Source: Trochalopteron elliotii (lineage: Eukaryota > Chordata > Aves > Passeriformes > Leiothrichidae). Taken from it: a stretch of 64,000 bases of DNA. Under the pieces are notes generated by a model that saw nothing but the letters and a program-made list of their open reading frames with translations, made no database searches and was not told the DNA's origin. The stretch covers positions 802,271 through 866,270 of the forward strand of contig JANPWX010000077.1 in assembly GCA_024734555.1 (NCBI GenBank), written 5' to 3'. The translations under genes were made by a program, and so were the position numbers. Positions 39,548 to 48,757 of the stretch are shown piece after piece (within the stretch, counting starts at the first letter, position 1; each line of letters starts with the position of its first letter).

Positions 39548-42500
39548 AAATGAAAAGACTGTAAAAGAAACCTAGGCAACATTTCTGGTGAACATCCTGG
39601 CAAACATCTACTAATCTCAGATGTCTAAAGCAGGGAAGATGTTGCCTCTAAGTTGTTAAAGGCATCTCAGACAGGAAAGGAGAGCAGTAACATTTAATAT
39701 TAGTATGGTACTTAAATTCTGGCAGCTAGCAAATGAAATGTCTTACTACATCTAAAAGCCTGTCTCTAATTTTAATTCTACCCTCACTGAAGTGAATTAT
39801 AAACCTCACAGGGCTCCCTAGTGTGTTGAAACAAACTTATGAATGTTTCATTCCATGAGTTTGTGTTTCTCATTTTTCCTATGTCAATTTTGATTTGTTT
39901 CCAAGGCTTGTCTTGCTTTGTTGTGATGGTTGATTGTTGGAACAATGCTATTTCCTCTTGCCAGATTTATTTTATTTTCTGTCTGATTTTATTTATTTAT
40001 GTATGCTCTTTTAGTGTCACTAATGTTCAAGGGCTCCACACAATGCTTCATGATGCTTCATAACACGTGTGATCTCATCAGTGGCTTTTCTAACACATCA
40101 ATAAAACATTCTTTCTGGCCAGCACACAACAAAACCTAACATTTGTTTAAGCCTCAAGGAAAGACTATATCTAATGGGTCTTACAAAAGACATTTGAGGT
40201 GTTACAGACTTGTACAATTTAAACTTTTGACAACTACTCCTTCATCTTTTATGCTGTATCAAAAACGTCCCGTGCAGTCACAGAGTAAAGAATTAAAAAT
40301 TATCACACATAAAGAATATCAATGTTTTATGCCTAGTATAGTCATGGATGTAATTATATTTAGTATTGACAGGTGAAAACCAGAATTCCTATGGTTGACC
40401 TTAGTGTAACATTATATTCTTTCCACATGTGAAAATGAGAAAATACTCCATTGTACTACATTTTCAAGATGCAATTCCTGATTTTTCTCTGGGGTGTCTT
40501 GGGGTTTTTTATCTCTGTACGCTATTAAACAGGTTCTTGTCCCTCTTCCGAGATTTTATTGATAACTATAGAATACCATTTTCAATATATAATATTTGCC
40601 ATTTACAAATGTCTTAAGGGGGGAAACTAAAGTGAAATGTTTGGAAAGTTCCCTATTAGCATCAGGATGCTTGTATTAGAAGACTGTCATTTGACCAAAT
40701 GGAAACTAAAAAGTCTCACCCCAAAACTCATTGTTTAACTTGCTAAATATGGATTTTGAAAGTGGGACCAATATGACTGCTTCTTTTCATTAAGATTTTA
40801 AAATACCTCATATATCTAAAATTACTGATGTGTTCAAGAATTCAAACAGCCAAATCAATATTTTAAAAAAGTTATTCAGATAACTCCAGAAATTAACGTA
40901 AAAATTAATTGGACCCTAATTTTTTAAAAAAAGAGGAATATTAAAAGCGGAAAATAAACAAAATGTAGTTCACTCGGTGACCTATGAGGGAAATCTGATA
41001 ATGAAAACATACATATGTAAAGAAATTATATTCCTGATCTTTTATCAATTAATTTATTAGCAGCTCAATGCCCTAAACATAACAATGCAAATTTTTATTG
41101 AGTTTCTCAGTGTGTGAAATGGGTACTTAATGGCCATGCTGAAAGTCAAGGAGCATTTTTTAAGATAATCTTATTTATAGTCACAAATGAACAAACCACA
41201 TAGATTAAAAATGTGCTAAGAAAAAAAATGCCAAGCTGATAAGTTAATCAAAGGAGAAATGAGGTCACCTGAACTCTTGTTCTATTGAAGTAAATTAATG
41301 CATAACAAATATAGAAGCTGTCCATCCCATCCCTTTTATGAGCTAGAGGTGAAAGAAGACAGATGCACAGTCCTTCTGCTCAGGACAAGCAAGAAAAAGT
41401 GGATAATACTGTCTTTCTCTTTGAAAAATTGTGTTAAAATAAGTCATTTCCTGCCGAACAGATCAGATTAGGTCCTGTGATCACTAAATTTGAGGATGTT
41501 TTCAGATGGAGGACTTTTCTCCCCATGTGACATGCCTACGTTTCTTTCTCAATATAGCTTGTTCACAGTCATTCTGTATTTTGTCATCAGAGCAATAAAT
41601 CTTCTTGATACCAAAGTTACTGAGAGTTCTTGGCACAACAATTTCAATATTTGACCTTAGAATGAACCTTTTATCAAGTTGAAGCGCTTTTATCAAGTTG
41701 AAGGCTCTCTTCTCCATCCCTTGCTCTTTATCCTGCCTTCCATGATTGCAAACTCAGTGTATTTCCTGGTGACCAACATGGTCTAGCTGAGCATCCAATC
41801 CCCCAAGATCACTGCAGAATGTCCAGAAGGTAAATGTAAATGTAGCCTGGGAGACTACACAATTATTTTACATCCCAGTAGCAGAGAAATGAAAGAGAGA
41901 TGCATGAAAATTTTGGTCTCTCTGACAGATATTTATGGATGTAGAATCTCATTCTACAAGATCAGAATCTAATGAAGCACTTTAGGTCTTTTCCTACCAT
42001 GTCATGATATGCAGATGTTGTAGGAGATAAAGAAAATGCTTCTATCTTGCTGAATCTTTTATAGAACATTTTTCTACTAAAGTCCAAATAAAAAATATCA
42101 AAACCTGCTATTTTCTAATGCTGATTAAGAAACTCTTTGCTCATTAATTAAGGTGTGCCCCAGCATGGAACACAAACAGAGAGTTTGCAGATTTTGAGGT
42201 AAACTTAGTCTAAACCTATTACACTGTGCAAGGAACAGACCTAGACTTTCCTATGAGATCTTGTGAAACCAAGTCCTTCTTACTAGTAAGGCTGAAATAT
42301 ATTTAGAAGAGCTTGCTCTTATATTGTGGATTGTGAATAATCCATTCCAATTTAGACTAGACTACTACTGACTGATCTGTTACCCTCCAAGCTTTTATGG
42401 TGGATGATATATATTCATAAAATCCATTCAGGCTTTTATTTATCTTCCTCCAGTGTAGGATACTTTATCTCTTAATAAAATTACTGTTATGAGCAATCTA

Positions 42501-45317
42501 CAGAGTAACATTGAGGAGAGAATTTGTCACTGGTCTTGACATTAGGCCAGAGTATTAATATAGATGTAATACATGCATAAATTCACAACGAGTAAGCCCT
42601 AATGTATTCAAAGACTCATGAGGCACTGGATAGAAGAGTTGGGTTGGGGGCATTTTGGTGTTTTGTTTCGGGTTTTCATGTTTGCTTGGGTTTTTGTTTT
42701 TTGTGTGGGAAGGTGTGTATTTGATTGACTACAAGTGAAATATGATTACTTAATATCAGGACTGCAAAATTAGTTAAAATTAAATATAAATTTTAAAAAT
42801 ATGCATTTTACCAGTTTAGTTCGATCCTTTTAATACTTCAACTGAAAACACCTTGACCTGGAGATTAAGTGAGGAATTTGACATGGAAATAAAACCTAAC
42901 ACAATCATGTCCTAACTGCATCTACGTAAAATTCTGCATGATTGTAATCCATCTTCAGTAAATGCAACTCTGGTCATTTAATACATTCTCCTTATTAAAT
43001 GAAATATAGAATTTATACCAATATACTAAGAATTTACTTATAACTGAAGTCTAATTTTTTTCTTTTGGGGAAACAAGACAGATCAACATCATATGAACAA
43101 AGAGAAACTGCTGAGGATTTATGTAATGAAAAATTAATATTGCATGTAAGATATTTTGCTTTAAGATTTGGAGCAGGAAGATAGGCATGAGAAAATTACA
43201 CCTTTGTTGAATTGTACACTAATATTTCTGCACATTTCAAATGTTTAATTTGAATAAAATAAATAAGAATGCAGGTATTTTACAACTTTTCTGTTCCTGT
43301 CTTTTCATATAGCTTGCTGACATTTTTTTATGACGATGAGGAAGAGCTCTTCAGGTGTGAACATTGTGTTTGCATGCATAAATTTCCTCCTAAAAATTCT
43401 ACTTTTACTTGCAACAAAAGAGGTTTCTGCAGTGGTCAATAAATGGAGCAAGGGGAAAGCGGTAGAGGAATATGAGCATTTATGTGCATAAGAAGGCTAA
43501 GTGAGTGATTCCCCAATTCCCTGGGGGTGCCATGCTTACACCATGTTGGGAAAGAAAATGTGAGCACTGAGGAGCTGGCTGAAAATCTGCAAACTGTAGT
43601 TCCTGAACTTCAGGTGGATCTGCTGCCTTGGTCTTGAAATCTCGTTGGCTCTTACATATGCTCCTGTTCATATAGTCTCAAATACAGAATGTTTTTCTAT
43701 TCAGTATAAAGATTTAAATGTTCCATTTTATCTCTAATTGTAATGGTATAGGTGGTCACCAGAATTTTTATTCTCATCTAGGAAAATGTCTAAAGACTAT
43801 TCTTTTATATGTGTTTACGTGCATAAATGTGCCTATATGTATATATGTTTTACACCTAATTTTTTTCAAGGTACTTGTCACTGTATGAGAGCAGTAACTG
43901 CCATCAGCTTGCTCTAGAAATAAAGGCTGCCTGGACACACTAAGAAAAATCTAATATGAAGATATTGTTTCTTTAAAAGTGTGTATTACTAATAAAAGCT
44001 TTATAATGCTAAATTGCAAGGTCAGTTGAAAGCTCCAAATGCGGTTTATACTCACATTTTGATCAATGTAAGTTCTTGATTCAGAATTAAGCTAGTGGGG
44101 TTTGAACAGGTTTAATTAACTACAATGCAAGGGCACTGGAAAGGTTAATTAAGATCTACCTCCTATAACTGTGAGGAAACACTTTATGGTGAGTATTTCA
44201 AGAGGTTTAGTTTCCAATAAGAGAAAACAAGCTCTTTATATTTAGTAGTTTGATATTTAAAAAAAAAAAAAAGCTTTTTCTGATTTACTTGAAAGCCTGA
44301 TAATCATAAATATTACAGCAATACTAGGAAGATAAAACCATATAACTTATAGTGTTTCAGCTGGAATTCTCTATATGAGCTTCAAGGGATTTGCCCTATG
44401 TCAACTAGGCATTGGTTGATCCTTTGAGTGATTTTTATAGTGATTAAAGTAAGCTAGTGAAACAAGACCAAAATAGATTCCTTGGCACTCCCCCAGCAGG
44501 AACAAAAGTGTATGTCAAATATACAGCTTCTCATGTTTGAGCAAATTCATCTTGAAGGTGACTTCTTTCACAAAGAAAACAATAATTAATCAGCTAATTA
44601 TGTTGCTGGCTAGCCTTCTGAATTGGCAGGAAAAAGGTAATTTTATCTAAAAATTATTTCCCTAAAGTTTGCAAAAATAGTAGAAGAGAATTAGTGTGAA
44701 AAAAATATTTGCATCATTTATTGGTGTACTAATGACTATATGAAACATCTATGCTCTGAGTCACTTGCAAGCATTCATTTGGGGGTAATCAATACTATAT
44801 TAAATTTATTTTTAAGTTTTTTATTTTATTAATGATATCCCTTTTATGGAAAGATGGTGTTGCAAGATAAGATGCTGATGATATATTACTCCAAAGTTTG
44901 ATTTCTCTTTTGAAAACACTTTAAAATACTGCATCAGTGTGTGAATCCATTTTGTATCATTTAACAATTCTACAGTGTATGGATTTATAGCTGAAATGTC
45001 TAGACGTTCTCCAAACTCAGTACCCCCAAGTTAGCACTTGGACAGCGGGATTTACTTGCTCTACTTGAACAGTCTAACTAACAGGACGAGGTGACTGTGT
45101 CCCAATATTGCCTAATTATTGAGAATAAAAATAAAGGGACTTCTGTATTTGGTCTAACAAGTAGTACTGCATGATTCCCTTTATCTTGTGCTTCTATTAT
45201 TTGTGAGTTTTGACATGCTGGATTCAAGTTGAGAAGCCAATATTTTTTTCTAAAAACCAGTCTGAAAACATATAGGAACTCTCCTTCCCCGTTTCTACAC
45301 CAGGAAATGATCATGAA

Positions 45318-45516
45318 ACGATGAGAGGGGTAAAAGCCTGGAACAGATTGCCCAAAGAGGTGCTAGACGCTTGATGTCTAAAAACATTCAAGGTCTGATT
45401 GAACAGTGTTCTGATCAACCTGATCTAGTTGAAGATGTCCCTGTTGTTGTAGGGAGCCTGGACTAGATTACTTTTAAATATGCATTCCAGCTCAAACTTT
45501 TCTATGATTCTCTGAT
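45318..45516 (+). repeat. CR1 LINE 3' end
   Basis: AAAGCCTGGAACAGATTGCCC near 45332, ACATTCAAGGTCTGATTG near 45384, CTGATCTAGTTGAAGATGTCC near 45421 and GGACTAGATTACTTTTAAAT near 45462 follow the CR1 3' untranslated consensus in order. The copy ends with TTCTATGATTCTCTGAT, the characteristic octamer-type terminus. It is diverged and 5'-truncated. Confidence 0.88.
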
Positions 45517-46124
45517 CATACAGGAAAATGGCAACTCCATATGGTTCAATTAAAGGTCTATAACAAGGACTCCTTATCAAGAGTATATGAACAGGTAGAG
45601 CAACGGAGAAAAAAAAACATGTTTGAAAAGAAGTGAAATTTTGGTACTATTAAAAAGAGATTTTGTCCCTCTTTGCTTCCAATTTACTGTAATTCCTTTG
45701 ATAAAGTGTTACCTGTCATTCCTGAGGCTGCTGCCACCCTATGATTCTTCCTTTCCTTTGTATTTTTACCATGTTGGCTTGTAGAGAATTCCTTTCACAT
45801 TGTCAGACTGATGAGATTGTTGAGCATGGTCTTTTCTCCTTCAGGAAAAGAATCCAAGAAATCAAAGTCAAAGACTGTGTAGAAGAGAGGAAAAAAAAAC
45901 AATTTCATAAAAATGCCTTATTTTTTCTTAATTATTCACATAGCATGGATTTCATTTCTTTCTGCGTAGGAAAAAAAGTGCAGAGAGTATTCAATATAAC
46001 ACATACCATTTCCATTAAAGCCAAGATAAATTTGTGATTGAGAATCTCATAAAAATTTCTTGTACAGGCTATTCATGAAGTTATACAAGGGGACTCAAGC
46101 CTTTGAATCTCTGAATTTCTTCTT
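45517..46124. other. AT-rich noncoding spacer
   Basis: This stretch separates the CR1 tail from the GC-rich island. A 98-codon plus-strand frame at 45741-46037 has no recognisable motif and typical AT-rich codon content, so I do not call it a gene. Confidence 0.55.
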
Positions 46125-46152
46125 CAATAAAATCCATGTCCAATAAAATCCA
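46125..46152. repeat. 16-bp tandem duplication at the left edge of the GC-rich island
   Basis: CAATAAAATCCA occurs at 46125-46136 and again at 46141-46152. Base composition switches abruptly from AT-rich to GC-rich immediately to the right. Confidence 0.8.
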
Positions 46153-46859
46153 CTTGCTGTCCTCCTGTGGTCTCATCTGCACCTTCACCGGGGCAGAGGT
46201 GCCTCTCCCTCATGGCATCCTGACGTCGGATGGAACCATGGGCAGGGTCCCTTCCAGCCACAAGCAGACCAGGATCCTGTCAGGGACTCCCTTCCCTTCT
46301 TCCCTCTGCCTCCAGCTGGAGAATGTGCAGCAAAGCAACCTTTGCTGTCTGCTCTGGGAGCCCACCCAGCTGCCCCTGTGGTTCCCTTGGGAGGCACGGC
46401 AGGAGCAGCACCCTGGCAGCCTCAGTAATTGCCCTCTGGGATCCCTGGCACACACTGCAGTGGGCTGGAAGTCCAGCTTGCAGCAAGGCAAAAAAGGTCC
46501 TGCCCTTCAAAGGCAAAGCTCTGAAGGGGCCGAGACCCAAGTGGAGCAGGATCTTACAATGACATTTCACTGCCAGCCTCCAGAACTTCATCCAGAGCAA
46601 TTTTAGCACCTGGATTGGGGAAAAAAAAAAAAAAAATCAGGGGAGGGTCTTTGGCTGGCAGCTGCCACAGGTAAACAGAGACACTGGAAGGGAAAAAGAG
46701 CAGACAAAGGAAGGCAGGAGAGAAAGCACAACACAAATGGCAACCAGCTGAGGAGGTGGCATTCTGAAAACCAGCTCAGAACTCATGGAAAAGGAATGGG
46801 ACAGAAATGAAGAATTTTGAACCTTTATTTATAATGCTTCCCTGGGCAACCTGGTGCAG
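46153..46859. other. GC-rich island, left part, with A17 run
   Basis: GC-rich sequence with overlapping open frames on both strands. The largest is 156 codons at 46136-46606 plus, which starts in the flank and stops 15 nt before an A17 tract at 46621-46637. The overlapping frames reflect the lack of AT-rich stop codons here, and none shows a family motif. The A17 tract after a GC-rich segment could be a fossil poly(A) tail of a retroposed copy, but no target duplication supports this. I cannot assign an origin. Confidence 0.4.
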
Positions 46860-47095
46860 CACCTGGCACTAGGCCTTGTGCGACCTCATGAGGTTCTCGG
46901 GGTCCCACTCCTCGAGTTTGCCAAGGGCCCAGTGCACGACTAAATCCTGCTATGGTGCCCCTGCCCCGCTCAGCTCCCCCATCCCCCGCAAATGGGCTGA
47001 GGGGAAGAAGCTTGATCCACTGCCTGTAACATTGGGGAAGCCACAAAAGAGCCCCAGGGCCAAGGCTGAGCCCTGAGGGACACCCCTTGTCCCCA
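46860..47095 (-). repeat. Decayed CR1 LINE reverse-transcriptase fragment
   Basis: On the minus strand, 47064-47084 translates as GVPQGSA, the core of the GVPQGSVLGP block of CR1-type reverse transcriptases. Farther along, about 46870-46920 reads NLMRSHKA, a stop, then CQVLH, matching the NLMRFNKAKCKVLHLG block at roughly the right distance. The FADD-type catalytic block expected between them is not recognisable, and an in-frame stop is present, so this is a fossil. It lies directly upstream of the candidate promoter, in the opposite orientation. The ends are approximate. Confidence 0.65.
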
Positions 47096-47400
47096 GCCTG
47101 CAGCTGCACATGGAGCCACTGCCCGCAAGTCCCTGGCTGCGTCCATCTGCCCAATGGCTCGTGCCCAGAGTAGCCCACTGTCCAAAGCCAGGGCTCTGCG
47201 GGATGCCAGCCAGGCTGTCAAGTGGGACCGTGGCACAGTGGGCGCACTGTGGGACCGTGGCAGGGGCCTGGGCACACCAAGGCCTACAAGGGCCCTGAGT
47301 CCGGGGCCTCCTCCATGCGACTTCCAGTGGGCTTGGCTGCTGAAGGGGCCTCGGGGTGTGGCCCTTGTTGATGCGGAACATGGTGGTGCCCAGGGACCAT
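47096..47400. other. GC-rich upstream region of the candidate gene
   Basis: This lies between the CR1 fossil and the promoter motifs. A perfect direct repeat GTGGGACCGTGGCA occurs at 47222-47235 and 47249-47262. Several overlapping frames on both strands have no recognisable motif. It may be 5' flanking sequence; nothing more specific is visible. Confidence 0.4.
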
Positions 47401-47402
47401 TG

Positions 47403-47440
47403 TGACATCACAGAGCTCCACCACTGAGGCTACATAAAGG
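47403..47440 (+). promoter_or_regulatory. Candidate core promoter: CRE-like site and TATA-like box
   Basis: TGACATCA at 47403-47410 differs by one base from the palindromic cAMP-response element TGACGTCA. TACATAAAGG at 47431-47440 resembles a TATA box. Transcription would then start about 25-30 bp downstream, near 47460-47470, leaving a short leader before the ATG at 47532. CRE-like sites close to a weak TATA box are known from promoters active in post-meiotic male germ cells (CREM-dependent). Tissue specificity here is inference only. Confidence 0.45.
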
Positions 47441-47531
47441 GCGCAGAGCCCTGGGTGCGCAGTCCCGTGAGAGCCACTCTCGCAGAAGGAAGCAGCTCCC
47501 GGGAATCAGTCCGTGCCACAGGACTTCAGAG

Positions 47532-48545
47532 ATGGAGGCAGATAAGTCAAACGCCAACTCCTCCCAGCCACCCAGCCCCCTGCCCAGCTGGGAGCAAGAC
47601 CAGGCCCTCAGCGGGCACTTGGTGGTGACAGTGGCTACCTCAGTCTGGCCACGGCCAGCCACTGAGGAGGATGAGGGGGCCCCTGTCATCATGCAGGAAG
47701 AGAAGAATCCTGACATGGATGATGAGCCTTGGCAGAGGGGAGACGTTCGGGCCCAAGATGTTCACCTGTGGGAAGAGGCGACAGGCGGCGAATTCTACCC
47801 CGGTGAGGAGGTGCCATCAGGAGGGGCCCAGAGCCCAGTCCCTGCCCCACACAGCACCCGCTGCCCCCTCAGCTCCTTGCTCAGCCTGCTGGTAGCCCAG
47901 AGCCCCAGTGAAGAGCAGGAGGAGGCAGAGGAGGGGTCACTCCTGACTGAGGAAGGGAGCATGGAGGAGACCCCAGCTGGGGAAGATGAAGACTGGGAAT
48001 ACAACAGCCAGACTGAGCCTTCCCAAGAGTGCCAAGGTGAGGCAGAGCCAGAGCTGTCCCAAGAAGAGGCCGGCAGCTCCCAAGACCTCTGTGACTGCGA
48101 AGACTGCAACGAGCCAGAGCTGTGCAGCAAAGAATTCTTGGACTGGGACTCCAGCAGCTGCACGGAGGAAGACAACAGCAGCGGAGACAGCGTGAGCATC
48201 TTCACCTTCGGGGTCACTCCCTCACCGCTGGAGGAAGACAGCTGGCACAAACTCAGCCTCCTCGAGCTCCACGAGGTTGGAGGCAGGGCCCAAACCTGGC
48301 AGACGGGCTGCCAGTGCCTGTCCCTCGGGAGGCCTGGGTTGGGGGCCAGGCATCAGAGTCACTCAGTGCCTCACTTCCCTCCCTGCACAGCCAAGACTCC
48401 GTGGCCCAGCAGGGGTCCGAGGCAGGGCCACAGAGCCCGGGGCCTGCGCTGCACAGCCCCTCAGCTCGCCAGCCGGGAGCCCAGGCCCCCAGGCGGCAGC
48501 CGGCTCTCTTCAGAAAATGGCCGGGCCGCCTCAGGAGGGCACTGA
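47532..48545 (+). CDS. Candidate gene: acidic, cysteine-cluster protein of unknown function
   Basis: I do not recognise this protein. The 337-codon frame is by far the longest in the window. The ATG has G at -3 and G at +4, a good initiation context, and lies about 90 bp after a TATA-like box. Residues 1-40 are Ser/Pro/Gln-rich. Residues 112-122 (PLSSLLSLLVA) form the only hydrophobic patch. Residues 126-235 are dominated by Glu, Asp, Ser and Gln. A cysteine cluster CDCEDC with a further Cys (187, 189, 192, 198) and another Cys at 210 follow. There is no signal peptide or membrane segment. SIFTFGV at 222-228 interrupts the acidic part. After residue 248 (LLELHE) the frame turns into Arg/Pro/Gly-rich sequence typical of noncoding GC-rich DNA, so the true protein probably ends differently (see 48276-48603). 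Alternatives are a decayed gene copy or a chance frame; overlapping frames on the opposite strand weaken the case. Confidence 0.5.
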   Translation: MEADKSNANSSQPPSPLPSWEQDQALSGHLVVTVATSVWPRPATEEDEGAPVIMQEEKNPDMDDEPWQRGDVRAQDVHLWEEATGGEFYPGEEVPSGGAQSPVPAPHSTRCPLSSLLSLLVAQSPSEEQEEAEEGSLLTEEGSMEETPAGEDEDWEYNSQTEPSQECQGEAEPELSQEEAGSSQDLCDCEDCNEPELCSKEFLDWDSSSCTEEDNSSGDSVSIFTFGVTPSPLEEDSWHKLSLLELHEVGGRAQTWQTGCQCLSLGRPGLGARHQSHSVPHFPPCTAKTPWPSRGPRQGHRARGLRCTAPQLASREPRPPGGSRLSSENGRAASGGH

Positions 48546-48603
48546 GGGCACTGAGGGCGCTGTTCCGCTGTCCCTGCCTGGCACCACAGCCGCAGGAGTA
48601 GTG
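48276..48603 (+). other. Possible intron and alternative terminal exon of the candidate gene
   Basis: CTTCCCTCCCTGCACAG ending at 48390 is a good splice acceptor: a pyrimidine tract followed by CAG. After it, the frame that stops at TAG 48599-48601 reads QDSVAQQGSEAGPQSPG and ends with a basic amphipathic stretch, FRKWPGRLRRALRALRALF, then RCPC and a short tail. This looks far more protein-like than the frame of the long ORF. Joining it requires a donor in the right phase; possible GT sites at 48314, 48320 and 48338 fit the phase but are weak. GTTGGA at 48276, right after GAG, is out of phase for this tail. A frameshifting indel is the alternative explanation. Exact structure is unresolved. 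Confidence 0.4.
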
Positions 48604-48751
48604 CCCACGCCAGCACCAGGCCGGGCCTGCAGATGGCGGCTGGCCTGCGGCCTGCGCGGGGCCCCAGGGAGCCACACGGGCGCCTTTGGCCTGGACATGG
48701 CCCCGCAGCCTCGGCTGCCCAGGGGCATCTCCCCAATAACTAAATACATCA

Positions 48752-48757
48752 ATTAAA
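48752..48757 (+). other. Possible poly(A) signal ATTAAA
   Basis: The common variant signal ATTAAA lies at the right border of the GC-rich island, about 150 bp after the TAG at 48599-48601 and about 210 bp after the stop of the long frame. AT-rich DNA begins at once. The hexamer is frequent by chance in such DNA, so the call is positional. Confidence 0.35.

Larger units (their letters stand above)
25476..45317. other. AT-rich noncoding stretch
   Basis: About 20 kb without a supportable gene. All open frames are under 90 codons and lack family motifs. It holds the C-tract, the GT-rich block, the possible LTR fragment, the local duplication and the mildly GC-rich block listed separately. A TTACGTCA at 26802 matches a CRE half-variant but has no supporting context. 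The remainder appears to be unique intergenic or intronic DNA. Confidence 0.6.

Noticed and set aside
46136..46606. 156-codon plus-strand frame in the left part of the GC-rich island
   Set aside because: Overlapped by several frames of similar length on both strands, starts in the AT-rich flank and has no family motif. Kept only as part of the island description.
46950..47411. 153-codon minus-strand frame containing GVPQGSA
   Set aside because: The motif marks a decayed CR1 reverse transcriptase; the rest of the frame does not follow the family and the next block carries a stop in another frame. Annotated as repeat, not gene.
47795..48250. 151-codon minus-strand Ser-rich frame opposite the candidate gene
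   Set aside because: It is the antisense shadow of the acidic region (Glu/Gln codons read as Ser/Leu codons).
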